64,000 nucleotides of DNA from Cytophagales bacterium (GTDB lineage: Bacteria > Bacteroidota > Bacteroidia > Cytophagales > Thermoflexibacteraceae), in NCBI GenBank assembly GCA_013299115.1, contig JAAFKA010000006.1:124001-188000 (forward strand), written 5' to 3'. Made by a program: the position numbers and the translations under genes. Shown one piece after another: positions 34,690 through 44,335 of this stretch. Numbering within the stretch: the first letter of the stretch is position 1; each line of letters begins with the position of its first letter. Under the pieces are notes generated by a model. That model made no database searches and had not been told where the DNA came from. It saw only the letters and a program-made list of their open reading frames with translations.

Positions 34690-36744
34690 ATGAACCAACT
34701 TATTCACGAAACCAGTCCTTATTTGCTCCAACACGCACACAACCCTGTGAACTGGTATGCGTGGGGCGAAGTAGCCCTTGCAAAAGCAAAGCAAGAAAAC
34801 AAATTAATTTTAGTAAGCATAGGCTATGCCACCTGCCATTGGTGTCATGTGATGGAAAGGGAAAGTTTTGAAAATGAGGAAGTTGCAGCCCTGATGAACC
34901 AGCATTTTGTCTGTATCAAAATAGATAGAGAAGAAAGACCCGACATCGATGCCGTTTATATGGAGGCGGTGCAGGCTTTGGGTGCAAATGGGGGCTGGCC
35001 TCTCAATGTTTTTTTGCTACCAAACACCAAACCTTTTTATGGTGGCACGTATTATCCTCCGCAACATTGGACACATTTATTGACCCAAATTGCAAATGCT
35101 TTTGTGCAGCAACCCGAAAAATTGGCTGATTCTGCCGAGCATATTACCGAGTTGCTCAACCGCAGTGAAGTGGAAAAATACGGCTTGTCTTTTGTGCAAC
35201 GCAGCCTAAGTGCCGACCTCATCAAGGTGATTGCCAATAACTTAGCCAAACATTACGACACGCAGTCAGGAGGTTTGGGCGTGGCACCAAAATTTCCTAT
35301 GCCTTCAATTTATTTGTTTTTGCTCCGCTATATTGCTTTTTCCAAAGACGAAAAGGCTTTTCACCAAACCATTTTGACCTTAGTGAGCATGGCGTATGGC
35401 GGAATTTACGACCAAATTGGCGGAGGTTTTTCGAGATACGCCACCGATGCGAATTGGAATATTCCACACTTCGAAAAAATGTTGTATGACAATGGGCAGT
35501 TGGTTAGTTTGTATGCAGAGGCGTATAGTTTGCTCGATAATTTGGCTACGGACAACCCCGCCTACACGCAAGAACTAAAAACTCTGTTTCGCCAAGTGGT
35601 GCATGAAACCATTTTGTTTGTCAAGAGAGAATTGCGGGGGCAAGAGGGCAATTTTTATTGTGCCTTAGATGCAGACAGCGAAGGTATTGAAGGTAAATTT
35701 TATATCTGGACTCTCGAACAGTTGGAAGACTCTGGGCTGGTAGATTTGGAGTTGTTAAAAAAATATTATTGCGTGTCCCCAACAGCCGAAGGAAATTGGG
35801 AGCATGGTTACAACATTTTGTTCAGAAACCAAAGCAACACGACCTTTGCCAAAGAACAAGGGCTGACCATAGTCGAAGTAGAGCAAAAAGTGGCTACGTG
35901 GAAAAAAATATTGTTGGCACAAAGAGCCGAAAGAATACGCCCAATCTGTGATGACAAAACTTTGACGGCATGGAACTCCCTCATGCTCAAAGGGTTATGT
36001 GATGCCTACCAAGTATTTGGCGAAACCGAATATTACGAATTGGCAAAGGCAAACGCCGAATTTTTGTTTGGAACTATGGTAACAGACCAACAAATTTGGC
36101 ATAGTTACAAAAACGGCAAAACGTCCTTGAAAGGTTATGCAGACGACTATGCCCTTGTGATTCAGGCTTTTGTGGCTTTTTACCAAATTTCGTTTGAAGA
36201 AAAATACTTGTTCAAAGCAAAGGAATTAATGGACTATGCGTTGGCAAATTTCTTTGATACCAAAGAGAACTTTTTTTTCTACACCGACCAAACAGCCGAA
36301 CAGCTAATAGCACGCAAGAAAGAACTGTTCGACAATGTAATTCCTGCCTCCAACTCCATCATGACGCACAATTTACACCTGTTGAGCCTGTATTTTGAAA
36401 ACGCAACTTACCGCCAACTTGCCGACAATTTGTTGGCTGCTCTTTTGCCTTTGGTAGAAAAAGAAGTCCGTTATTTGTCTAATTGGGCTATTTTGTGTAT
36501 CAATTACCTCACGCCAACCATAGAATTTGCGGTAAGTGGAGCAAATTACCAATCGTTGGTAACGGAACTAAACAAAAAGTATTTTCCTAACAAAATTTTG
36601 GCTGCTACTGCCACGCAAAGCACCCTACCTTTGTTGGCACAACGCCCTGCCTTGTCCGACAAAACTTTGATTTATGTCTGCCAAAACCAAACTTGTCTGC
36701 TGCCTGTGGAAACGGTGCAGGAGGCGTGGAAACAGGTAGGGTAA
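34690..36744 (+). CDS. DUF255 thioredoxin-domain protein (YyaL / SPATA20 family)
   Basis: This 684-residue protein has an N-terminal thioredoxin-like domain with CHWC (Cys49-His-Trp-Cys52) in [15 protein letters not shown], then an alpha/alpha-barrel like N-acylglucosamine 2-epimerase. Family blocks include [35 protein letters not shown]-type strands and [12 protein letters not shown]. The family is found from bacteria to animals, with no settled biochemical role. Length is typical. The start follows nine bases after paralog 4. Confidence 0.92.
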   Translation: MNQLIHETSPYLLQHAHNPVNWYAWGEVALAKAKQENKLILVSIGYATCHWCHVMERESFENEEVAALMNQHFVCIKIDREERPDIDAVYMEAVQALGANGGWPLNVFLLPNTKPFYGGTYYPPQHWTHLLTQIANAFVQQPEKLADSAEHITELLNRSEVEKYGLSFVQRSLSADLIKVIANNLAKHYDTQSGGLGVAPKFPMPSIYLFLLRYIAFSKDEKAFHQTILTLVSMAYGGIYDQIGGGFSRYATDANWNIPHFEKMLYDNGQLVSLYAEAYSLLDNLATDNPAYTQELKTLFRQVVHETILFVKRELRGQEGNFYCALDADSEGIEGKFYIWTLEQLEDSGLVDLELLKKYYCVSPTAEGNWEHGYNILFRNQSNTTFAKEQGLTIVEVEQKVATWKKILLAQRAERIRPICDDKTLTAWNSLMLKGLCDAYQVFGETEYYELAKANAEFLFGTMVTDQQIWHSYKNGKTSLKGYADDYALVIQAFVAFYQISFEEKYLFKAKELMDYALANFFDTKENFFFYTDQTAEQLIARKKELFDNVIPASNSIMTHNLHLLSLYFENATYRQLADNLLAALLPLVEKEVRYLSNWAILCINYLTPTIEFAVSGANYQSLVTELNKKYFPNKILAATATQSTLPLLAQRPALSDKTLIYVCQNQTCLLPVETVQEAWKQVG

Positions 36745-36797
36745 TTTTGAATGTTGAATGTTGAAGTGGAGTTGTTGGTGTGTGTACAAAAAACAAG

Positions 36798-38045
36798 CTA
36801 CCTTTTCAACTCCACAAAATCATAAAACTCCTCTATCAGTCGGTTGATTTCGTGCAGCAGAGTTTCTGATAACACCTCATATTGTTTGGTATCTGCTACC
36901 AAGCCGAACAACCTTTTGAGTTTGTTGTGGTCGTAGCCCGACTTATTTGCCAAGTTTTGCACAAATTCATCGTTTAACTCACTGGTATTCAGGTAGAAAT
37001 GCTTGCGAATAAACTCTAAAAAATAGGTAACTTTTTTGCGTGCAAGGTCGGCGTCATCTCTGCGTTGAAAATAAAGCATACCCACAGTTTCAGTAAAAGC
37101 CAATGTGGTATTTTGGGGTGCTTTCAAAATAGGTATGATGCGTTGGGTACGTTTGCTGCGAAAAGCAATAAACAGTGCCACCGTCACCAGCAAAGTCCAC
37201 CAAGCATATTTCAGGCTTTCGTTTTGCAACACAAATCGCATAGGGCTGTCGGATTGTTTGCGACCTGTTTTATAATATTCGTCCCAGATAATTTGGCGTT
37301 GGTTTAGGTAGGACAAGGCGTGAGCAACATATTGATAGTTTTCTTTCTCCAATAAATTGTAGTTTGTAAATACCAAAGGCGTGGAATGAAGGTAGAAACC
37401 ACCTTCGCCAAAGGGGAAATAGATAAAATTGGTGTAGCCTAAGCCATTAGTGCCTAAGATTTTGATTTTTTTCTCGTCAAGGTAGGGATTTTCGTTTGGA
37501 AAATTTACTTGCTTGAAAAAAGAAGAGGATACGGCATTGCGTTTGTAATAGTAAGTTGAGTTGATTTGTGGATTCATGAGTCGCAAAGGAACAAAGTCAT
37601 TTTCTGCCTTGTCGTTGCCCACTAGTTTGACCTGCCAAGGCGAAAAATTACTGTCCATTTCCAAATGCAAAGTGTCTGCAAATGAGCCACTTACCTCATC
37701 GGAGGCAATGAAAAAAGTAGCCCCTTGTTTTGCCATCTCAAATAAGGTATTGGTTTCTTGTTCAGAAGGCGTAAAACTTTCATTGATAAACAAGTAAGCA
37801 CACTCTTTATAATCACTTTTTGGCTCGTCTAACAATTCGTACAAAGTCTTGTTATTGGCGGTTAAAGTTGCGTTTTGGAAAATTTGGGGCAATATTTCGT
37901 ATAAAATATAGCTTCCATAGGGTATTTTGTCGTCTTTGGAATAGGTTACAGTCCAATTCAAAGGTCGAGGCGTAACATAGTCGAGCCAAGCAACAAAGGC
38001 AAAGCAAGCTACCAAGATGGAAATATATAAGGCTTTATTTTTCAT
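36798..38045 (-). CDS. DUF4350 domain-containing membrane protein
   Basis: The protein has an N-terminal membrane segment (ALYISILVACFAFVAWL), then a DUF4350 domain (IPYGSYILYEILPQIF, AYLFINESFTPSEQE) and a second membrane segment (WWTLLVTVALFIAF) before a cytoplasmic tail. Members usually sit beside MoxR ATPase and DUF4129 genes; those are not here. I start at 38045 (MKNKAL) because the extra 19 codons to 38102 precede a normal membrane start. It diverges from the PAP2-like gene. About 415 residues. Confidence 0.82.
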   Translation of the reverse strand: MKNKALYISILVACFAFVAWLDYVTPRPLNWTVTYSKDDKIPYGSYILYEILPQIFQNATLTANNKTLYELLDEPKSDYKECAYLFINESFTPSEQETNTLFEMAKQGATFFIASDEVSGSFADTLHLEMDSNFSPWQVKLVGNDKAENDFVPLRLMNPQINSTYYYKRNAVSSSFFKQVNFPNENPYLDEKKIKILGTNGLGYTNFIYFPFGEGGFYLHSTPLVFTNYNLLEKENYQYVAHALSYLNQRQIIWDEYYKTGRKQSDSPMRFVLQNESLKYAWWTLLVTVALFIAFRSKRTQRIIPILKAPQNTTLAFTETVGMLYFQRRDDADLARKKVTYFLEFIRKHFYLNTSELNDEFVQNLANKSGYDHNKLKRLFGLVADTKQYEVLSETLLHEINRLIEEFYDFVELKR

Positions 38046-38207
38046 TTTTTGTACCCAAAGGGTTTTATGCCCACAAAAACGAGTAAAAGTAAGAGAAATC
38101 AAGAGAAGTGCAAAGTCTTATCAAGAAATTATCTGGTTAATGAAAGAAACAAAAGCTATATAACAATTTTTAGCCTAAAAATTCATAATTTGGCAAAAAA
38201 TTGTTTC

Positions 38208-38828
38208 ATGCCCACAACTTTCTTGCGGTTTTTGTCTTATCTGCTGCACCCTATTTTCATGCCTACCTACTTATTTGGAGGTTTGTTTTTCTTTACCAAT
38301 GCTTTTATAGAATACGCCGCCACTATTCGATGGTCGTTGTGGGGCTTTCTGTTTTTAGGCACTTGTGGTTTTCCTGTTCTTACTATTTTTGCTTTGTTAA
38401 AAAGTAAGGCAATTAGTAGTTTAGAAATGACCCAACACAAAGAAAGGAGATTGCCTTTTATTTTGGTTGCAATTTTTTATACAGCCGTTACGTTTTTGGT
38501 AGCAAGAGGCGTATTTGCAGAAACATTGTTGGCTTATTTGCTCATTGCCATTACACAAACAGTGTGTGTGGCAGCTATTATCAATATTTTTTATAAATTA
38601 AGTATGCACAGCGTAGGCGTGGCGGGGGCTTTGGGTATTTTGTTTGCCCTCCAACTTTGCGACTCTCGATATGATTTATTTTTTCCTATTTTACTTTGTG
38701 TTTTGTTAGTTGGTGTAGTTTTGTCCACAAGGTTGGCGTTGCAAGCACACAGCAGCGAGGAGGTGCTGGTCGGTGCAACAACAGGTTTGTCGGTAGGTTT
38801 TGGTGGAATTTGGTGGTTGCTGGGTTAG
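38208..38828 (+). CDS. PAP2-like membrane protein with altered catalytic motifs
   Basis: This roughly 206-residue protein has about six membrane segments and fits the PAP2 (lipid phosphate phosphatase-like) superfamily. Motif 3 survives as TRLALQAHSSEE, matching SRX5HX3D with Thr for Ser and Glu for Asp; motif 2 is MHSVGVAG instead of PSGH; motif 1 is near HKERRLPF. With those changes, activity is uncertain. I start at 38208 (MPTTFL), because the earlier frame from 38049 is charged and crosses the divergent gene start. Localisation would be the inner membrane. Confidence 0.68.
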   Translation: MPTTFLRFLSYLLHPIFMPTYLFGGLFFFTNAFIEYAATIRWSLWGFLFLGTCGFPVLTIFALLKSKAISSLEMTQHKERRLPFILVAIFYTAVTFLVARGVFAETLLAYLLIAITQTVCVAAIINIFYKLSMHSVGVAGALGILFALQLCDSRYDLFFPILLCVLLVGVVLSTRLALQAHSSEEVLVGATTGLSVGFGGIWWLLG

Positions 38829-38883
38829 CCTGCTTATTAAGTACTTAATTTAAAAAACTAAAAATCTATTATACAAATTTTGG

Positions 38884-38928
38884 TAGCTAACGTATGTTAC
38901 ATTCACACTATGCAACTTACGTTAGCTA
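38884..38928. terminator. Hairpin between convergent PAP2-like and DUF4856 genes
   Basis: TAGCTAACGTA and TACGTTAGCTA form an 11 bp stem with a 23-base loop, between two genes that converge. It could end either transcript. Confidence 0.45.
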
Positions 38929-38940
38929 ATTTAAAAATAA

Positions 38941-40047
38941 TTATCTACCTTCGACAGTTACCCAATTTTGCTTAAAATCCTCCATTTCTGCGTTGGTAAA
39001 GCCATAAATAGCCTGTAAATCTCTGCGAACTTGCACTAATTTGGCAATTTCTGTAGGGCTACCCACAATGCGGAAAGGTGTGGTGGAGTTCATTTTAAGC
39101 AAAGCATCGTCTATTTGGGCATCAGTAATTTTTTTCTTTGCAATTCCTTTAAAGCCTAATAAAAAACCTACACATTCGCCGTAAGAGTGCATAGCCGAAG
39201 CCCGCAATTTGTCGTCTATGGCTGCACTGCTTAGTTTGGTTTCCACGTCAAACAAATAGTTGATAACTGTGGCTGCGTTGGCTTTTTCCCACGTTAAAAA
39301 GATGTCTGCAAAAGCCTCGTCCCTGTCTTTGTTGTACTTGTCGCCTGCTGCCATGGCTGCTTGTGCCTTGATAAAAGCATTGCGTAGCTGCACATACAAA
39401 CCTTGCGTGTCGTTGCCTTTGGTGCGGCGGGCAGCATAGTTTGCCATAAAAAAGTCGGGTTGCGGCGTTTTGGTAGCTGTTGGCGTATTCGGAAACGTAG
39501 GATTACTACCATACAAAGCCAATATTTTGTCTAAGTTGGCTGCTGTTGGGTTAGCTGCCAATAGCGCAGCTTGGTTGTAAAATGCAGCCCCAAAAGAACC
39601 TTTGTCTAATATTTGCTCCAATTCCAGCCCTGTTTCATCGAACAAATAGCCGTTGTTTGTACCGCCATTGCCGTTTTCGGCAGCACTTTTACCAAATTGG
39701 TACATACTACCTTTGCTTGCTTTGTCTATTTCGGCAAACAAGCTGTTCATGGTGGCTCTGGTAGGTGCTAAGGTAATGCTGCTGATGCTGGGGTTGTCTT
39801 TTTCATACAAAGTCCGCAACGCATTGCCATCGAGGGCTACGCCTGCCACCCGACCTTTTTGGAGTTCGGAAACAAAAGTCCTGAAATTATTGCGTAACGT
39901 ATATTCAGCTACGGTGTTGGTTTGGAAATTGGCAGCATTGTAAGTAGCTGGAAGGGTCAATGGGGCTACTTTTTCGTCTGAACTACAAGAGGTTATAAAA
40001 ACTGTGGCAGAAAATACCAAACCTGCTAAAACTGAAATTTTATTCAT
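38941..40047 (-). CDS. DUF4856 lipoprotein
   Basis: This 368-residue protein has a lipoprotein signal (VFSATVFITSC, Cys21) and the DUF4856 blocks LPATYNAANF, YLFDETGLELEQILDKG and YGECVGFLLGFKGI. In Bacteroidota such proteins usually lie beside imelysin-type and TonB-dependent genes in iron acquisition loci; neither is present in this window. An iron role is therefore only inferred from the family. It is probably periplasmic or outer-membrane attached. Confidence 0.85.
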   Translation of the reverse strand: MNKISVLAGLVFSATVFITSCSSDEKVAPLTLPATYNAANFQTNTVAEYTLRNNFRTFVSELQKGRVAGVALDGNALRTLYEKDNPSISSITLAPTRATMNSLFAEIDKASKGSMYQFGKSAAENGNGGTNNGYLFDETGLELEQILDKGSFGAAFYNQAALLAANPTAANLDKILALYGSNPTFPNTPTATKTPQPDFFMANYAARRTKGNDTQGLYVQLRNAFIKAQAAMAAGDKYNKDRDEAFADIFLTWEKANAATVINYLFDVETKLSSAAIDDKLRASAMHSYGECVGFLLGFKGIAKKKITDAQIDDALLKMNSTTPFRIVGSPTEIAKLVQVRRDLQAIYGFTNAEMEDFKQNWVTVEGR

Positions 40048-40166
40048 TCTTAGTTTGTATTAAGTAAGTGGATAATAAATTTAACGGCACAAAATTATTT
40101 TAATTTAGACTAATTCCAAATAATAAACAAAAAATAATTTCATTATTCTACTTAAGAAAAATTTGC

Positions 40167-40186
40167 TACTTTTGTTTGTATCTTTG
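40167..40186 (+). promoter_or_regulatory. Orphan plus-strand promoter boxes
   Basis: TACTTTTG (40167-40174) and TATCTTTG (40179-40186) are both good -7 boxes, but no rightward gene follows before the REP hairpin and the leftward transposase. The stretch 40048-40298 otherwise holds only AT-rich DNA, TTTTTTTACG-type repeats and the REP hairpin. The downstream gene may have been lost, or the transcript is non-coding. Confidence 0.4.
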
Positions 40187-40228
40187 GTTTTGGGTTAGTA
40201 TTTTTTTACGTTTTTTTTACGTTTTTTT

Positions 40229-40279
40229 ACGTTGGCAATGGCTTAGGCAGCCCCGTGTTTTCGCACCTTGACAATCGTA
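40229..40279. repeat. REP hairpin next to the REP-associated transposase
   Basis: ACGTTGGCAATGGCTTAGGC then ACCTTGACAATCGTA. It has the same ends as the copies at 49634-49681 and 52023-52070. It begins 20 bases beyond the 3' end of the transposase gene, in a run of TTTTTTACG repeats. Confidence 0.75.
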
Positions 40280-40298
40280 AAAAAAACGTAAAAAAGCC

Positions 40299-40790
40299 TT
40301 ACTCCACTTCAATTATCCAATCCTGAATAGCCTTCAAATCCTGTTCTTGATGATGAAATGCTTTGTAACTTTGACTATCACCAAACCAATCTATTACGGC
40401 TTCTCTTTGCAATTTAGTTGCCCTGTTGCTCAAATGACTGTGGTAAGACGAATGAGGATATTCTCGAAAATCTGCAATTAAACCGTGCTTTTGTGAGTTA
40501 TGGTGAATATAATAAATCAACTGGCTAAAATAAGCCTCGTCTTGCACTTCTATTCGCCTAAAAGGGTAATCAAATAACTTGCCTGTACGGTCTGTTTGCA
40601 AATTAAAAATTTGGGCATAGCCGTTGAAAAAGTGAGCAAATTGATAACCCAGCATCTTTGAAAAATCTTTGTGTGCCAAGTGAGGTAAACTTCTAAAAAT
40701 ACTTTCTACTGACTTAATACGCACTAAAAAATGAAAATGATTGCCTAACAAACAATAAGCATAAGTTTCTACGAGCAATAGTCCGTACAT
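40299..40790 (-). pseudogene. REP-associated tyrosine (Y1/HUH) transposase, N-terminus lost
   Basis: The remaining 163 residues belong to the IS200-like / REP-associated transposase family: the HUH motif is NHFHFLVRI, followed by LFDYPFRRIEVQDEAYF and the Tyr-containing YYIHHNSQKHG, then SSYHSHLSN and DWFG. Full proteins of this Bacteroidota family start about 60 residues earlier. Here the ATG and the first five codons (MYGLL) come from the inverted end of the neighbouring IS (40776-40794), so the true N-terminus has been cut off. The Tyr and HUH residues remain. The adjacent REP hairpin and its relatives are its likely substrate family (inference). Confidence 0.8.
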
Positions 40791-42073
40791 TTTTTGTAAC
40801 TTCTAGTCAAATAAAAAAGTATCCCTTACTTTGTCATTGCAAGACCAAGGGGATACTTTTATGAAAACAAAAATAATTTTCAATGCAATAGTAGGCAAAA
40901 TGACTTTACCAAATAAAAGTTTGGTGAAATTTTTATCTCATTTAGTTTTTGTGATTTTGTCAGCTCGTGGTCGCAAAAACTTTACGAATATGGCTCGTTG
41001 GAGTAGCTACAATTGGGCTTTAACCAAAAACTCATTACCCACTATTGTGACAAAAAGGAGGTGCTGTTGGCTTGTCTTGACGCAAGTTTTATTCCTAAAA
41101 GTGGTCATCATACGGCTCATTTGGGGAGTTTTTGGAATGGTTGCCTGCAAAAAAGTATGAAAGGGCTGGAATTAAGTTTGCTTGCTATTGTGTCTGCAAC
41201 AGATAAAACAGGCTTTGCCTTGGACAGTAAACAAACCCCCAATACCTTGCCCGATAAGGAGAGTAGATTAGATTTTTATTTGCAACAGGTGGAGGCGAGC
41301 AAAGATTTTTTTGTTGAAAACAACGTAAAGTATTTGGTTTGTGATGGTTTTTATGCCAAAGAAAAGACTTGGGACAAAGCAGCCAGTGCTGGTTTGTCGG
41401 TTCTTACCAAGCTTCGTTGTGATGCCAATATGAAGTGGTTGTATGCTGGGGAGCAAAAAGCAAAGGGCAGGAAACGCAAATATGGCAGCAAGATTAATTG
41501 GAAGGCAACTGATTTGCTCGATAAAATGGACTTGGCACCTAGCTATGCAACGACGGAAAAAGAATACCCTCAACTTGCAGGGGCTACACTTTATAGCAAA
41601 GTGGTGTATTCGGTCAAATGGAACGAAAACTAAAAATAGTTTTGATAGTAAAAACCGAAAAGGGCAAACAAACAATGGCAATACTAGCTTGTTCTGATTT
41701 AGAAGTGGCTGCCCATTTAGTTGCACAATATTACAGTTTGAGATTTCAGACGGTCTCCGTTGCGATAGAGTTTATTTTTCGTGTTCTAAAACAGCATTTG
41801 GGCTTAACAGAGTCACAAACACGAAAAGAACAACGTATAGATTTTCATCTGAATGCAGTTGCAATGACTTACAACTTGGCACGTATGGAAAATAAATTGG
41901 CAGGGAACAAAAAATTTTCTCTCTATGACATCAAAAGTGAATAGACCAATCAAAACTATTTAGAAACCATTATGACAAACTTAGACTTGGATGTAGAAGT
42001 GATGAAAATGCACCCAAACTATGAAAATCTAGTCAAATTGGGCAAAGTTAACTGAAAAATGTACGGACTATTG
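40776..42073 (+). mobile_element. Decayed 1.3 kb insertion sequence with 19 bp inverted ends
   Basis: CAATAGTCCGTACATTTTT at 40776-40794 is exactly inverted at 42055-42073. Between them lies a transposase gene broken by several lesions. I see no target-site duplication outside the ends: the left flank ends ...TACGAG and the right begins AGAAAC. The left end fuses to a truncated REP transposase gene and the right end to another truncated gene. Inside the left part, AAAAGTATCCC and GGGATACTTTT form a hairpin just before the transposase start. Confidence 0.82.
40861..42055 (+). pseudogene. Broken IS4-superfamily DDE transposase
   Basis: The gene can be read only in pieces. Piece 1 from 40861 (MKTKIIFNAIVGKMTL to ARWSSYN), piece 2 from about 41014 (DASFIPKSGHHTAHLGSFW, VCDGFYAKEKTWDKA, KLRCDANMKWLY), piece 3 from about 41620 (AHLVAQYYSLRFQ, then IEFIFRVLKQHLGL), and the tail to 42055 after an in-frame TAG at 41942. 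Lesions: a small deletion and frameshift near 41010, a frameshift near 41620, an extra stretch of about five codons (TVSVA) before IEF, and the internal stop. DDE residues are probably the Asp of LDASF and CDGFY and the Glu of IEF. It is not functional. Confidence 0.85.
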
Positions 42074-42074
42074 A

Positions 42075-43403
42075 GAAACAGAGTTTAAAGATTTAAAAAC
42101 CTTAGAACAGTTTGCTTTTGTACTTTTTTTCTCAAAATATAGTAATAAAAATTTCTTTAATAATTTTACACACTCGCAATTATCAAATAATGATAAATTG
42201 CAATATTGTTTTAAAGAAAATTTTGCAGAACTGAATGATTACATTGATTTAGGTCTAAAAGATAAAATATATCCTTTAGAGTTTGCCTTAGAAAATGAAA
42301 AATTACCTTCTTGGGTTTTAACTTGGCTTGAAACATCTGATAAACAAGAAAAGTTAAACTATCTTACTTTATTGGGTGTGCATACGGAAACTAAAAATAT
42401 TGTTTTATTACGTAAATTCTTTGTAACAGAGCAAGGCACAGAGATACAAGCAAATATTTTAAGTTTTCCACAAAATTCAATTTTCTTAATCAATACTTTA
42501 AAATGGTTACAAAATACAAGTTTTAGTAGTAATCAAAATGCTAAACTTGAAAATTTAAAACATCTTTATAGCAAAATAAATTTTGCTATTGATACACCTT
42601 TGTTATATGTTAAACAAATTGAAGCAAATGAAATTACTTACATTTTAGAAGTTAGTAATGCAACTAAGTATTATTTTGAAAACCCAAATAAAGAATTAGA
42701 AAAGAAAATTTTTGATATTCTACAAAATAAAGCCTTCAAATTACTTGCATTAGAATATTTTAAAAATTGGCAAGCCAATATTAACCCTGCAAAAATTGAC
42801 ATAAAAAGGCAATTAGACACTGTAATTTTGGCAAATAACAGTCAAGAATGGCAAGATAAGGCTTATCAACAATGGAAAACTACACAAACTCAACAGGTTT
42901 TTATTTACAATGGTGAAAAATTACCATACAAAACTACTTTTTTAGAACAAGAAATACATACAGATACAGAAGGATTAAAAATAAAAGAAGGAAGCAAAAT
43001 TTACGTTTGCCAAAGCCAATTATACGACATAAAAAATCATCTGAAAGAATATATAAGTGCTGATGAACTCATAAAACTTTATCAAATTGATAATGATGGT
43101 TCTTTGCTTGTGCAAACTTTACAAAGTAAAATTTCACAACTTGAAGAATTTATAAGTAACTTGCTTTCAGGAACTAACAATAATAGCAAATGGGTGGTAT
43201 TGGATTGCTACCAAACAGTAAAAATGCTAATAGACAAAACAAATACCTCAACAGGACTAAGCGTAGTGTGTAGAATAGTCAAAAAAGAATACCCGATTGG
43301 AGAGAAAACTGATAAAAAAGACTTGGAAAACTATAGAATTCAACCTAATCTGATAGTGCCTGATTTATCGTACCAAATCAAACCAAAAGAGCAACTTATT
43401 TAA
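42075..43403 (+). pseudogene. 5'-truncated gene of unknown family, cut at the IS end
   Basis: The frame is open from the base after the inverted IS end (the first in-frame stop lies inside the IS end) and runs about 442 codons. No plausible ATG start precedes it; a TTG at 42198 is only a chance start. The protein is AT-rich in codon use, Asn/Lys-rich and helical, with repeated LEKKIF/LENLKHLYSK-type heptads and a C-terminal domain (SKWVVLDCYQTVKMLID, LIVPDLSYQIKPKEQLI). I do not recognise the family. The base composition is lower in G/C than neighbours, which may point to transfer. Confidence 0.62.
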
Positions 43404-43536
43404 TCTCTGTTCCTAAGAATAGGTTTAAATACAATAATTTTGTAATTTAGCACCAGCTTATTAAATTTATAAGCAAGAATTACCTATTTTTAGCATTACA
43501 TCTGTGGCACTACCCAAAAACTAATAACTATTTACA

Positions 43537-43716
43537 ATGAAAAAATTTATTTACTTTCTTGTTCTTACCTTGCTTTTTAGCACAATGGGTATAATGGCTA
43601 TAAGTTGCAAGCACCAAAAATGCCCCGCCTATATGACCAAAGAGGAGATAGATGCTGCTCATAAAGCAAGTGCAAAGAAATTTAAAAAGAAAGCAAAGAA
43701 AAAAGATTTGTTTTGA
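43537..43716 (+). CDS. Small lipoprotein (59 residues), unknown function
   Basis: The product starts MKKFIYFLVLTLLFSTMG and has a lipobox at MAISC, leaving a mature peptide of about 36 residues. It has one more Cys (QKCPAYMT), an acidic patch (TKEEIDAAHKA) and a Lys-rich end (KKFKKKAKKKDLF). Signal peptide, lipobox and a basic tail support a real gene rather than chance. It lies between the truncated gene and an endonuclease-like membrane protein gene; the 133 bases before it hold no other gene. Confidence 0.62.
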   Translation: MKKFIYFLVLTLLFSTMGIMAISCKHQKCPAYMTKEEIDAAHKASAKKFKKKAKKKDLF

Positions 43717-43804
43717 GTTAATTATGCCTTCTTTGGCTTCTCTCACTTATCAAATTAGGTTTTAATTGGAAAGCAAGTATCAAAAAAAAATTACCTCATC
43801 ACCC

Positions 43805-44320
43805 ATGACTGAATGGATTTTTATTGTGATTTTGTTAGTAATTATCGTCATTTTGCTGTTTAAAGACAGAAAAAGGCACGAGGAAATTACGCAGTTGGCA
43901 GAGGAGTTGGCTGCTGTGCAGGTGCAAGACCAGATTCAACAAGCCCGAAAAGATGCCATAGACAAAAGTAACCAAATAGTGAAGGGCAAAGTTCTAGAGC
44001 ATTTTTCGCCTTACTTCCCCACTTTCCCTTACAACCCCCAAGATGCACGTTTTTTGGGTTCTCCCATCGATTTTATTGTCTTCGATGGATTGTCGGAGGG
44101 AGAATTACGTCAAATCATATTTGTGGAGGTAAAAACAGGCACACAAGACCGCAAATTGCCCAAAAGGGAGCAACAAGTGAAAGAATGTATTATACAAGGC
44201 AAGGTGCAATGGGTTTTTGTGCAGCACCCTGTTTTGCCCACACCTACCACACCCGACTTGCCTACGTTGCCTTCACCTACCAAATGGTGGGCGAAAATGC
44301 TTGGGTTTTTGAGAAAATAG
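43805..44320 (+). CDS. Membrane-anchored endonuclease related to archaeal Holliday junction resolvases
   Basis: This roughly 171-residue protein has one N-terminal membrane segment (WIFIVILLVIIVILLF), a coiled-coil stretch (EEITQLAEELAAVQVQDQI) and a PD-(D/E)XK-type domain: SPIDFIVFDGLSEGE supplies the Asp, IIFVEVKTG the Glu-x-Lys. This arrangement fits the Endonuc_Holl family (predicted secreted or membrane endonuclease). I start at 43805 because the longer frame begins with a TTG and adds a charged stretch before the membrane segment. Substrate unknown. Confidence 0.82.
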   Translation: MTEWIFIVILLVIIVILLFKDRKRHEEITQLAEELAAVQVQDQIQQARKDAIDKSNQIVKGKVLEHFSPYFPTFPYNPQDARFLGSPIDFIVFDGLSEGELRQIIFVEVKTGTQDRKLPKREQQVKECIIQGKVQWVFVQHPVLPTPTTPDLPTLPSPTKWWAKMLGFLRK

Positions 44321-44335
44321 AATATTCCATTTCTT

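Noticed and set aside
40831-41944. Three separate genes in the IS
   Set aside because: The frames overlap and together spell one DDE transposase broken by frameshifts and a stop, so they are one pseudogene.
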